A stretch of DNA of 64,000 nt from an uncultured Draconibacterium sp. (lineage in GTDB: Bacteria > Bacteroidota > Bacteroidia > Bacteroidales > Prolixibacteraceae), in contig NZ_OY781884.1 in NCBI RefSeq assembly GCF_963677155.1, positions 1,792,501 through 1,856,500 of the forward strand. Reading direction: 5' to 3'. Of this stretch, positions 28,343-37,004 are shown one piece after another (the first letter of the stretch is position 1; every line of letters starts with the position of its first letter). The notes under the pieces were generated by a model, which was given only the letters and a program-made list of their open reading frames with translations, made no database searches and was not told where the DNA came from. The translations under genes and the position numbers were made by a program.

Positions 28343-29878
28343 ATGGGAACAACAACAGTTTCGTTAAAATTGCCTACCGACTTCAGCCCGGAATTGCTTC
28401 AAAGCAGGATAGCCAAAACACTGCGTATTAAAAACTTTTCATTCGAGCTTGAAACTAAAAGTCTGGATGCCCGGAATAAATCGAATATCCACTGGCTGGT
28501 AAAAGTTGTTGTTACATCGCCAGAGTTAAAGGGCGACGAATACATTGAAAAAGAAAAACTGGAAATACCCTATAAAAAAAGCAACAAAAAAATCGTGGTT
28601 GTGGGAAGTGGTCCTGCAGGATTTTTTAATGCCTTTGTACTGCAAAAAGCAGGATTCGATGTTACATTAATCGAACGCGGCTCTGATGTTACAACGCGTG
28701 GAAAAGCTATTTCCACTTTTGAAAGAACCGGTGCTTTTAACGCCAAAAACAATTACGCTTTTGGTGAGGGTGGAGCCGGAACATTTTCTGACGGAAAACT
28801 TACTTCGCGCTCTAAACGCATTTCAAAAGAAAAACAGTTTATTCTTGAAAGCTATATAGAAGCCGGTGCCCCGGATGAGATTTTATACATGACTCACCCA
28901 CACCTGGGAACCGACAACCTGAGAAAAATTGTACAAAATCTGCGCGAAGCATTTGAAAGTTTGGGAGGCAAATTTTTGTTTGAAACGATGCTCGAAGATG
29001 TGGTAATTGTCAATTCAAAAGTGAAAGAGGTAGTTACGTCAAAAGGAAATTTCCCCGCCGACGCTTTGTTTATTGCTCCCGGTCATTCGGCTTTCGAAAC
29101 CTATAAAATGCTAATCAAAAGAGGCATTCCATTCCGCACTAAAAACTTTGCTATTGGCAGCCGGATGGAACACAGGCAAGAAACCATTAACAAAGCGCAG
29201 TGGGGACAGCCACAACTTCCCGGAGTTAAAGCTGCCGAATACCGACTTACGTCACAAGCCGATGGGAAACATTCCGTATTTTCGTTTTGTATGTGCCCGG
29301 GCGGCATGGTTGTTCCGGCGGCAGCCTACGAACACACCAACATCGTTAATGGCATGAGCTACTACAAACGCAACGGCAACTTTGCTAATGCTGCCTGTGT
29401 AGCAGCGATTCATCCTGATGAGCTTGCCGGCAAAACAGTTTCTCCTGTTGAAGCGCTGGACAATCTGCAAAAACTGGAAGAAAGTTTTTATCAATATACG
29501 GGGAGCTATGCTGCTCCGGCATGTTCCATCAACGACTTCCTGAAACAAAAGGGCAAAGTGTCACAGTTCGAGACCAGTTATCCGCTGGGATTAAAACCGG
29601 CTCCACTATGGGACTTGCTACCCAAACCGATTGTTGAATCGATGCAGGTTGGCTTGCGGGATTTTATCCGCAAAATGCGTGGTTTTGAAAATGGCAACCT
29701 TTTAGGTTTCGAAAGTAAAACTTCATCACCCGTTCAGGTAATTCGCAACAAAAGTGGTTTATGCGAAGGATTCGATAACTTATACATCGTTGGCGAAGGC
29801 AGTGGCTATGCCGGAGGCATTATTTCAAGTGCTGCCGATGGCATAAAAGCAGCCATGCATTTCATTGAATCGGAATAA
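28343..29878 (+). CDS. NAD(P)/FAD-dependent oxidoreductase
   Basis: 511 residues. After an N-terminal ~85-residue domain (SLKLPTDFSPELLQSRIAKTLRI), the FAD-binding dinucleotide motif is VVVGSGPAGFFNAFVLQKAG with ERGSDV as the ribose-binding acid. FGEGGAGTFSDGKLTSR and the C-terminal YIVGEGSGYAGGIISSAADG close the FAD fold. This matches the widespread family of large flavoproteins annotated as FAD-dependent dehydrogenases, whose substrate is unknown. Its stop codon lies inside the left 22-bp repeat of the accessory island. Confidence 0.88.
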   Translation: MGTTTVSLKLPTDFSPELLQSRIAKTLRIKNFSFELETKSLDARNKSNIHWLVKVVVTSPELKGDEYIEKEKLEIPYKKSNKKIVVVGSGPAGFFNAFVLQKAGFDVTLIERGSDVTTRGKAISTFERTGAFNAKNNYAFGEGGAGTFSDGKLTSRSKRISKEKQFILESYIEAGAPDEILYMTHPHLGTDNLRKIVQNLREAFESLGGKFLFETMLEDVVIVNSKVKEVVTSKGNFPADALFIAPGHSAFETYKMLIKRGIPFRTKNFAIGSRMEHRQETINKAQWGQPQLPGVKAAEYRLTSQADGKHSVFSFCMCPGGMVVPAAAYEHTNIVNGMSYYKRNGNFANAACVAAIHPDELAGKTVSPVEALDNLQKLEESFYQYTGSYAAPACSINDFLKQKGKVSQFETSYPLGLKPAPLWDLLPKPIVESMQVGLRDFIRKMRGFENGNLLGFESKTSSPVQVIRNKSGLCEGFDNLYIVGEGSGYAGGIISSAADGIKAAMHFIESE

Positions 29879-29896
29879 TTGTAAACTTGCGGTTAA
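29875..29896. repeat. Left 22-bp direct repeat of the island
   Basis: ATAATTGTAAACTTGCGG plus TTAA, identical over 22 nt to 38242-38263 in the same orientation. It overlaps the stop codon (29876-29878) of the flavoprotein gene. Confidence 0.85.
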
Positions 29897-29900
29897 TTTG

Positions 29901-29937
29901 CTCCGCTACCGCGCGGTGTGCGGCAGCAGACGTGGTA
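29901..29937. repeat. REP-like hairpin element, left copy
   Basis: Starts with CTCCGCTACCGCGC (29901-29914), shared with 38077-38090. TACCGCG (29907-29913) pairs with CGTGGTA (29931-29937), allowing one G-U pair. The same design recurs at the right end of the island. Confidence 0.6.
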
Positions 29938-30150
29938 AGAAACAGAGCCGAAAAAAGTTATGGCTCAACTTTATATATTCCTTTTTAACCGGAAAGGTAA
30001 CTCTTATCGTGATATGTTTTATAACACATTACGATATTTACAATTTATAAATATCTGGACGATACTTCTGTGGAATGTTTGAAAAAATAATGGAAAAGCT
30101 AACAATTTTGTTTTCTTTTTTTTTTTTCTAACATTTGAGAAATGAAACGA

Positions 30151-30169
30151 GTCCCGAAAAAATCGGGAC
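30151..30169. repeat. Small hairpin in the island leader
   Basis: GTCCCGA (30151-30157) and TCGGGAC (30163-30169) form a perfect 7-bp stem with a 5-nt A loop. A T-run precedes it on the plus strand, so on the minus strand it is not followed by U. Confidence 0.5.
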
Positions 30170-30307
30170 GAGTTCCATCTTATACCATAGTAAATAAACA
30201 ATTTTAATAAGATGAAACCCCCTGATTTCGTACCCCGGATTCAGGACACAAAACAAATTAAAATGCAACAATTTTCATTAATAGGAAAAAATAAATTTAT
30301 TGGGTAA

Positions 30308-30357
30308 GCCTCCCCGGGGGTAAGTACTCGCAATATTTGTTCCCGGCCCGGGGAGGC
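30308..30357. repeat. GC-rich inverted repeat
   Basis: GCCTCCCCGGG (30308-30318) is perfectly complementary to CCCGGGGAGGC (30347-30357), with a 28-nt AT-rich spacer. It is far more GC-rich than the surrounding DNA. Confidence 0.65.
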
Positions 30358-30402
30358 AGGCAGTTTTAGTAAACCGCCCGTACAAAACTACCATCTGGGA
30401 CG

Positions 30403-30432
30403 CACTTTTGCAAATTGGCGCTTGTAAAAGTG
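30403..30432. repeat. Imperfect inverted repeat upstream of the C10 protease gene
   Basis: CACTTTTGCAA (30403-30413) pairs with TTGTAAAAGTG (30422-30432) at 10 of 11 positions around an 8-nt spacer. The rest of 29938-30603 holds no gene. Confidence 0.55.
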
Positions 30433-30630
30433 GGGCACAATGCCTTAACATTCTAGTGCCGTGTCAAGCCTGCTCTAACGGCCCAAGTTTTGTTCTTTTT
30501 CGTTTTTGCTCATCATAAAAAGGTTCACGTAGCTACAGCTATGCTTACTTTTCTGATTTCGTAAAATTCAAAAAATAACTGCAACTTAACCGTCATTTCA
30601 GACATGACACGACACCAGATTAAACGAAAC

Positions 30631-32190
30631 ATGAATATGTCAAACCGAAAATTGTTTAGGCTTGCGATGGTAGTAGCTGCATTATTTTTAATTAATGCAT
30701 GTAACCAACTGGACATAGACGATACTCTAGGTACTTCAGAAACAACAATTAAGAGTACCTCTCCAAATGATATTGACTATGACGTAAGTCTCAAAAGTGC
30801 AAAATATTTTATGAAATCAACAGAAGGCAATAATAAAATTGCAAGTATTGAACCCTTTGTTGTTGATGGAGATACACTTATGTTTATTTTTAATTTCAAT
30901 GAAGGCTGGCAAGTTGTATCTGGCGATAAACGTACAGAACCAATATTGGCATCAGATACAATAGGACAATTATCCATATCAAACTTGGATAATCCGGGAG
31001 TTGCAACCTGGTTAAGCGATATGGCAGACCAGATTCTATTCCTAAAAAAGAATAATCCCCAAGTTGCCTGTGATGATGCAATAAATGCCTGGTTACTAAT
31101 TGACAAAGCTGCGTATTTCACAGAAGAAAATTTAGCGAAGTACCGTGAAAAGTACAATGCTATATATAGCACTGAAAATGGTTCCCAATTAAAAAGTTCG
31201 CAAATTATAAGACCAATAGATGGTTATAATTGGGTCAGGCGTTTGGTTTCTGTAACTTCCACCCCCTGGACCACATCTGCACAAAAAGGGCCTTTATTGC
31301 AAACTAAATGGGGACAAGGTTTTCCCTGGAATACTGATGTGCCATCTTATTGGGGAGATATGCCAGATGGTTCAGAAGGATGGGTCAAGTGCCCTACAGG
31401 TTGTACAGCTGTTGCAATGGCCCAGGTAATCTATAATATGCATTACAAAATTAATAAACCAACAGGGCTGTACCATACAGTAAGTAATACCGGATATGTT
31501 TATGACAGTGGAAATTACAGTGTCAGTTTTTCAAGAGGTAACTATGTTTCCAATTCTCCCAGGTGGGATTCAATGCCCCAGATATATTCTTATTTTGCAA
31601 CAAACTACGAATACGTTGGTGATTTAATGGCTGATGTTGGCAACAGGGTTGGGATGGAGTATGGAGAAGAAAGCGGAGCAAGCCCAAGTAAAAACGGGTT
31701 TGGCTATTATAATATTACCTGCGATGAAGGCGATTATAATTACAGTACCGTTTACTCTAATTTACAAAGTAATACCCCGGTTCTTTTAACAGCCTATGCA
31801 ACAAAGAAAAAGAAAGGGGTGTGGCCGTTTAAAAGAACGGTTTACAGCGACGGACATGCGTGGGTGATTGATGGTTACAAAAAGAAGCAAAAAACATATA
31901 CATATACTTATGAATGGGAATTGGTTGAAGGTTATTCCGGCAGCTATGCTGCCAGTGATCCCTATGCTGCACATACAGCAAAAGAATTAATGCCTTCTGC
32001 CACAGGAGAGATATACCCGGGCAAACGCGAAACAGAGACCTATACTTCAACTTCTACTTATTTGTTTATGAACTGGGGATGGGATGGTTCCTATGATTCC
32101 GGGGAATATTCAACAAGTAGCTCGGCTGTTTGGACAGGTTCAGGGTATGATTATCAATATAAGAAATACACTTTTTATAATTTTAGATAA
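30631..32190 (+). CDS. C10 family (streptopain-type) cysteine protease, lipoprotein
   Basis: 519 residues from the ATG at 30631 (others at 30604 and 30637). The N-terminus KLFRLAMVVAALFLINAC is a lipoprotein signal with a LINAC lipobox. A propeptide of about 190 residues resembles the Spi/inhibitor I69 region. The peptidase domain has the nucleophile in CPTGCTAVAMAQVIYNMHY (Cys codon at 31402) and the catalytic His in GHAWVIDGY (codon at 31855). NWGWDG follows about 72 residues after the His, further than I expect for this family, because of a Tyr/Thr/Ser-rich insert. It is likely a secreted or surface protease. A hairpin terminator follows. Confidence 0.9.
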   Translation: MNMSNRKLFRLAMVVAALFLINACNQLDIDDTLGTSETTIKSTSPNDIDYDVSLKSAKYFMKSTEGNNKIASIEPFVVDGDTLMFIFNFNEGWQVVSGDKRTEPILASDTIGQLSISNLDNPGVATWLSDMADQILFLKKNNPQVACDDAINAWLLIDKAAYFTEENLAKYREKYNAIYSTENGSQLKSSQIIRPIDGYNWVRRLVSVTSTPWTTSAQKGPLLQTKWGQGFPWNTDVPSYWGDMPDGSEGWVKCPTGCTAVAMAQVIYNMHYKINKPTGLYHTVSNTGYVYDSGNYSVSFSRGNYVSNSPRWDSMPQIYSYFATNYEYVGDLMADVGNRVGMEYGEESGASPSKNGFGYYNITCDEGDYNYSTVYSNLQSNTPVLLTAYATKKKKGVWPFKRTVYSDGHAWVIDGYKKKQKTYTYTYEWELVEGYSGSYAASDPYAAHTAKELMPSATGEIYPGKRETETYTSTSTYLFMNWGWDGSYDSGEYSTSSSAVWTGSGYDYQYKKYTFYNFR

Positions 32191-32204
32191 AACATTAAGA
32201 GACT

Positions 32205-32250
32205 GGCTACCTGTTAAGATATAAAAACTTACAGGTAGTCTCTCATTTTA
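32205..32250 (+). terminator. Terminator after the C10 protease gene
   Basis: GGCTACCTGT (32205-32214) pairs with ACAGGTAGTC (32231-32240), one G-U pair, followed by TCTCATTTTAT. It separates the protease transcript from the lipoprotein genes downstream. Confidence 0.65.
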
Positions 32251-32370
32251 TATGGAATTTATAAAAAATAAAAATGTTCAGATTACTTGTAAAAAGTATT
32301 TATACACATACTGTGTTATACTGTTGATTTATTAATTGTAAGATAGTTTTTACTGATAAAAAAAAGAAAC

Positions 32371-33168
32371 ATGCGCCATTTACTATTATTAAGAAATGTC
32401 CTGATATTTGCAATGTTATGTTGCCTGGGACTCTCGTGTGAAAGGGATGAAGAAGATGTAATTGGGGGAACTGTTTACGAATTTATCCCCAGGAAATGTA
32501 AGTATATTAAAGCAGAACATGCCTACGTAAAAGACAATGGTGAAACTCCTTCTGGCGACCGCAGTTATTCGGTAGAGGCGTTAACCGGAGAAAAGAAAGT
32601 GAAAAACAGCAATTATGTTTTATTCTTACTAACCTCAAATCATTCATTTCCAAACATACCCGAAAATTACGATTATGTAAATTTACCACATTATGAACAA
32701 GAAACAGGTGATGATTTATTGATAGACGAGCACGATTATGAAATGGAGCGCCAAATTGAAGCGTTTTTAAAACGGGATAGAACACTTAAATCGTCATCTC
32801 TACTTTATACAAATCTGGTTGATATTGAATATAGGCTCACCGGCGTTAAAAATTTGAATATCTACAGCACTTCCTCTTTGTTATATAACAACCCGCAGGG
32901 AACTAACCTAAATGAACATATCAAAATAACAGGTGTATCTAATGGCTTCGTATTTGACCAAAACAAGCAGTTAATTGACCTGACTAATAAAGATATGGGA
33001 TTGGAACAATACCTGGGTTACAGCCCTATAGCTTCTGCCTTTATGTACCTGCGTTTTACCTCTGTTCCGCCCGAAGCCCCTGTTGAAACCCGCTTTGTAA
33101 TAGAAATGGAGATGACAGGTGGCGAAATACTGCGCGACACCACAGAAACAGTAACCTTGCTACAATAG
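32371..33168 (+). CDS. Hypothetical lipoprotein of the island
   Basis: 265 residues. The signal peptide LLLRNVLIFAMLCCLGLSC ends in a lipobox with Cys at about residue 23, followed by an acidic linker (ERDEEDV), typical of surface-exposed Bacteroidota lipoproteins. The mature part (YEFIPRKCKYIKAEHAYVKDNGETPSGDRSY) has no domain I recognise; it looks mostly beta-rich, ending VEMEMTGGEILRDTTETVTLLQ. It starts a run of four genes ending with the TonB-dependent receptor (gaps 20, 7 and 19 nt), so a role in the same outer-membrane complex is likely. Confidence 0.72.
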   Translation: MRHLLLLRNVLIFAMLCCLGLSCERDEEDVIGGTVYEFIPRKCKYIKAEHAYVKDNGETPSGDRSYSVEALTGEKKVKNSNYVLFLLTSNHSFPNIPENYDYVNLPHYEQETGDDLLIDEHDYEMERQIEAFLKRDRTLKSSSLLYTNLVDIEYRLTGVKNLNIYSTSSLLYNNPQGTNLNEHIKITGVSNGFVFDQNKQLIDLTNKDMGLEQYLGYSPIASAFMYLRFTSVPPEAPVETRFVIEMEMTGGEILRDTTETVTLLQ

Positions 33169-33188
33169 CCGGGAAATATATTTATACA

Positions 33189-33623
33189 ATGGAAAAAAAA
33201 CTATTTTACTTATTGCTATTATTGGTTTTTGTGGCCTGTAACAAAGAGGAGGAAGATTTACAAAATGTATTCCGGTACAAAAACGATACTTCTTATTCCG
33301 TTAAAATAATTGTTTATGGCGAAGGTATTTCACGAACCGGAACCCTCTCAACTGACACCTTTGATATTAGCCCTCACTATATTTCGGAAGTAAGTTACTC
33401 CTGTGTTGGAGAATTATGCAAAGGTGTTGACAATAAGCCTTTCAAGGAACTTGCCGATTCGGCAAAGATTATATTTAACGAAACAAAACAATTATTATTC
33501 CTGACCGGTGAAAATTGCAGTACCAATATCCTTTGTAGTGATGCCTATACAAAAGAACGCGAAGGCGACAATATGGTACTATTATATTATATCGGAGAAG
33601 ATCTCTATGGACAGTCACAATAA
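33189..33623 (+). CDS. Small hypothetical lipoprotein of the island
   Basis: 144 residues. The signal peptide KKLFYLLLLLVFVAC has a VFVAC lipobox, followed by NKEEEDLQ. The mature domain of about 125 residues begins VFRYKNDTSYSVKIIVYGEG and contains several Cys (YSCVGELC, GENCSTNILC), enough for two disulfides. No family recognised. C10 proteases of Bacteroides are encoded with small inhibitors, so an inhibitor role is worth testing, but nothing in the sequence proves it. A DUF4249-gene partner role is an alternative. Confidence 0.68.
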   Translation: MEKKLFYLLLLLVFVACNKEEEDLQNVFRYKNDTSYSVKIIVYGEGISRTGTLSTDTFDISPHYISEVSYSCVGELCKGVDNKPFKELADSAKIIFNETKQLLFLTGENCSTNILCSDAYTKEREGDNMVLLYYIGEDLYGQSQ

Positions 33624-33630
33624 TAGCTTT

Positions 33631-34563
33631 ATGAAATCGATTATGCGGTATTGGAAAAACTATAGGCCGTTGGCTTTTATATCTGCTCTTATACTATGTT
33701 CATCATGTGTTCAGGATATAAATATTGAAGAAGAGAGTGAAGAAAAAATAGTGGTCAACTGTGTGCTTGTGCCTGACAGTATCCAAACACTAACGCTTAC
33801 TTATAGTAATCTTTTGAACCATTTTTATTACGATGAAGTGAAGACTGCCACGGCGACATTATTTTGTAACGATACAGAAGTGGGGAATTTTGAAAAAACA
33901 GGCTATTCGAGGTGGCAGTTAAAACATATCCCGGAAGCAGGTAGCGACTACCGGATAAAAGTGAAAGTCCCAGACTGGCCGGAAATTAGTGCTTCAACTA
34001 CTATGCCTTCTTCTGTGCAAGTAATAAAAGACCATGGCAACAATACAAACACCAGACGTTATTTTAAACAGCTATATGCCGAAACACCTTACTGGATGTT
34101 TATAATAAGACAATATAAAGACACTGTAATGTTAATTCCGGAAATAATGCCAGCTGACCAGCTTGAAAACTCCTTAGGCACAAACCATCCATACAGAGAC
34201 GATTTTAATATGTCGGATAATATAATGTTCTATGACACCGGTGGAGAAGGCACAACTACGGAGCATATTGCATATATGAGGATAACCCAATTAGAAGATG
34301 GAATGGAAAATGAAATATCATTTTATATGGAAGGTTCCTTCCGTCAAAGCCTGGTATTTTTCAGGGCTGCATCTGCCGAATACGATCTATATATGAAAAG
34401 CAGCGTACAAAAAATGATGGTGAACAGTACTTTTGATGATCCGTCCAGTTGGTTCGACGAAAGCGGGATATATTCCAATATCAACAACGGGTTGGGAATA
34501 TTCGCAGCTTATACCGATCATATAGTACAATGTCATTATGTTTTGGACAATATTGAAGAATAG
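33631..34563 (+). CDS. DUF4249 family lipoprotein
   Basis: 310 residues from the ATG at 33631, 7 nt after the previous stop; an ATG at 33607 is also in frame. The lipoprotein signal is RPLAFISALILCSSC. The mature start VVNCVLVPDSIQTLTLTYSN, then TATLFCNDTEVGNFE and SDYRIKVKVPDWPEISASTTMPSSV, are typical of DUF4249, a Bacteroidota family with an Ig-like N-terminal domain encoded next to TonB-dependent receptors. It probably sits on the outer membrane as a lid or accessory to the receptor encoded immediately downstream. Confidence 0.85.
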   Translation: MKSIMRYWKNYRPLAFISALILCSSCVQDINIEEESEEKIVVNCVLVPDSIQTLTLTYSNLLNHFYYDEVKTATATLFCNDTEVGNFEKTGYSRWQLKHIPEAGSDYRIKVKVPDWPEISASTTMPSSVQVIKDHGNNTNTRRYFKQLYAETPYWMFIIRQYKDTVMLIPEIMPADQLENSLGTNHPYRDDFNMSDNIMFYDTGGEGTTTEHIAYMRITQLEDGMENEISFYMEGSFRQSLVFFRAASAEYDLYMKSSVQKMMVNSTFDDPSSWFDESGIYSNINNGLGIFAAYTDHIVQCHYVLDNIEE

Positions 34564-34582
34564 AAGGAATAATCCTTTTGTT

Positions 34583-36964
34583 ATGAGAAGAATTATAATA
34601 GTACTAATCTTACATCTTATGTGTTTTCAGGTAGTAAAAGCACAGCAAGCCAATGTATTTATAAAAGGATATGTAATAGACAGCGCCAGTAAGATTCCGG
34701 TTGCAGGGTGCAATATTGTTTTTGACACAGGCATGAAAAAGAAAGGTGCTATCTCCGAAAATGATGGTAGTTTTTATCTCGATTTAACCGAGATATCCTT
34801 TCCCGACAGCATTCGGGTTACTTTTAGCCATGTTAATTATTATACACAAACAATCGCGCTAGCTATTAACCAGGAAGCACGGGTATTGCTAAAACAGCAG
34901 GTACACGTTATCGATGATGTTATGGTACATTCTGCATATAGTTCAGGGAACAAGGGAAATAAATTTGTTTATACCCCGTTACAGGCTGCATCAAGTATAT
35001 CTATTATAGGCGAGCCGGACGTAGTAAGGCATATTTCAAGCTTACCGGGAGTAGCCCAGGGCATTGAAGGTACACTTGGCTTATTTGTACGGGGCAGTAA
35101 CAATGGTAGTAATCGTATTGAGTTTAATGGTGTGCCTTTCTATTCCTACTCTCACCTTTTAGGAATGTTTTCGACATTCTCGCCCGATGTAATAGAAAAG
35201 ACTACATTCCTGCCCGGTGGCATTCCCTCCCAATCCGGCAATTTATCGTCATCACTTCTAAAAATTACTCCCAAACAACCTACAAATGAACCATTTAACG
35301 GAAAAATAAGCCTGTCGCCTTACATGACTGGTGGCTACTTTGCCATACCATTAAAAAAAGACAAACTCTCGGTGCAATTTGCAGGCCGTACCTCGTTCAT
35401 GCCTTTTATTATTAACCAAATTATGGATTTACAAAGTAGTGAAGACGACGAGGAACCGGAAGAAATGAAAGGACAGGTGCTTGATTTTACATCAATTATA
35501 GACTGGAGTATAAATAACGCCAATACTCTTGATGTAATGTTTTACGCTTCCAACGATTATTTTGATTTTAAAGACGATTACAGCCAGAATAAGTTAAACT
35601 GGAACAGCAGGGCGGTAAAAGCAGGCTGGATATCGCAAATTTCTCCGGTATTAAGACTCAACCTAAATACCTATTATAGTTCGACACGCTCAGTACAGGA
35701 GCAATTGTATTTCAGTGAATGGCAGGCAGATAAAACAAAATCTCAACTACGACTCGGAACAACTTTAAACGAGTGGTCATTCAGCAACCTTTTTAGCTAT
35801 AAAATAAACAGCCTTTATGAAATAAAAGGCGGTTTAAACTATCAACGCCAGCATTTCAGGCCGGCATCGGAAAAAACAATTTACACGCAAAGTACCAATG
35901 AAAGATACGACGACCTTTTGAAATCCGATCTGTTGGCTGCATTTGCAGATTTTAGTTACAAAAAAACGGAAGTAGTTGAAATAACATTGGGCTATCGCCA
36001 TACTTTACAGTGGACTGAAGGAAAAATATTTAATAATTTCGATTTGCGGTTTTTAAGCGATGTTTACCTTTCCGATAAAACCGGTCTGGAATTAAGTTTC
36101 GACAGGTTGACACAATACTACCATGTGCTTGAGGGGCTGCCAACAGGTTGGTCGTTAAATGTTATGATCCCTTCCGGGGAATATTTCCCGGAAGAAATAA
36201 CCAACCAGGTATATACAGGTATGTTTATTGAAAACAGCATAAAAGACATTAACCTTCATTTTACTTTAGGGGGATATTACAGGCGCATGCAAAACCTTGT
36301 AAGCTATATAAGTGCAGTTAATATGTTTGGCTTAAACGATACCTCTTGGGAAGATGAGGTTGATGTAGGCAAAGGCTGCTCTTATGGCTTTGAACTCTCT
36401 GGCACGGCACAGACCAATCGTTTTGGTTTGACACTGGCCTATACCCTTTCAAAAGCCACCAGGCAATTTAAGCAAATAAACAATGGCAAGTCGTACCCTT
36501 TTAAATTCGACAGGCGGCATATCCTTAACCTGCAATCGAAATATACAACAGCGGAACGAAAGACTAAAAAGGGGCATAAGCAGGAACAATATATCAATAC
36601 GGTATTGTCCTATTCATCAGGGCACAATACAACCCTTCCTGTAGGAACTTACCAGGGGGTAATGCCCCCTTATTGGAATATACTGGAACAAGGGTGGGAT
36701 TTTCCTCAACAACTTGAGGACAATGCCTATCACCGCCAGGAAATGACATTAAGAAATGGCTTCAAAATGAAAGATTATTTTAGGGTAGATATTGCCTATA
36801 CATTCGTTAAACACAAGCTAAAATCTACGCGCGAGCTGTCTTTTTCAGTATTTAACGCACTCAACAGGCAAAACCCCTACCTGTTCTTTTACGAAGACAA
36901 CAAATGGCAACAATTGAGCATAGCCCCGATAATGCCTTCCGTAAGATGGACTATCAGTTTTTAA
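34583..36964 (+). CDS. TonB-dependent receptor with carboxypeptidase-like domain
   Basis: 793 residues from the ATG at 34583, which gives the signal peptide RRIIIVLILHLMCFQVVKAQ. Next come a CarboxypepD_reg-like beta-sandwich (VFIKGYVIDSASKIPVAGCNIVF, about 25-110), a plug domain (GEPDVVRHISSLPGVAQGIEGTLGLFVRGSNNGSNRIEFNGVPFY, about 140-230), and a beta-barrel to the C-terminal Phe (MPSVRWTISF). Such receptors import ligands across the outer membrane using TonB-ExbBD energy; they are often paired with DUF4249 proteins of unknown ligand. Length is on the short side of the family but complete. Confidence 0.92.
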   Translation: MRRIIIVLILHLMCFQVVKAQQANVFIKGYVIDSASKIPVAGCNIVFDTGMKKKGAISENDGSFYLDLTEISFPDSIRVTFSHVNYYTQTIALAINQEARVLLKQQVHVIDDVMVHSAYSSGNKGNKFVYTPLQAASSISIIGEPDVVRHISSLPGVAQGIEGTLGLFVRGSNNGSNRIEFNGVPFYSYSHLLGMFSTFSPDVIEKTTFLPGGIPSQSGNLSSSLLKITPKQPTNEPFNGKISLSPYMTGGYFAIPLKKDKLSVQFAGRTSFMPFIINQIMDLQSSEDDEEPEEMKGQVLDFTSIIDWSINNANTLDVMFYASNDYFDFKDDYSQNKLNWNSRAVKAGWISQISPVLRLNLNTYYSSTRSVQEQLYFSEWQADKTKSQLRLGTTLNEWSFSNLFSYKINSLYEIKGGLNYQRQHFRPASEKTIYTQSTNERYDDLLKSDLLAAFADFSYKKTEVVEITLGYRHTLQWTEGKIFNNFDLRFLSDVYLSDKTGLELSFDRLTQYYHVLEGLPTGWSLNVMIPSGEYFPEEITNQVYTGMFIENSIKDINLHFTLGGYYRRMQNLVSYISAVNMFGLNDTSWEDEVDVGKGCSYGFELSGTAQTNRFGLTLAYTLSKATRQFKQINNGKSYPFKFDRRHILNLQSKYTTAERKTKKGHKQEQYINTVLSYSSGHNTTLPVGTYQGVMPPYWNILEQGWDFPQQLEDNAYHRQEMTLRNGFKMKDYFRVDIAYTFVKHKLKSTRELSFSVFNALNRQNPYLFFYEDNKWQQLSIAPIMPSVRWTISF

Positions 36965-37004
36965 TATTGTTGTTGGTTATGGTTTTTATTTCGTTTTTTG
37001 GGGG

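Noticed and set aside
30403..30432. Integron attC site
   Set aside because: The hairpin lacks the conserved core sites and there is no integrase gene or cassette arrangement.
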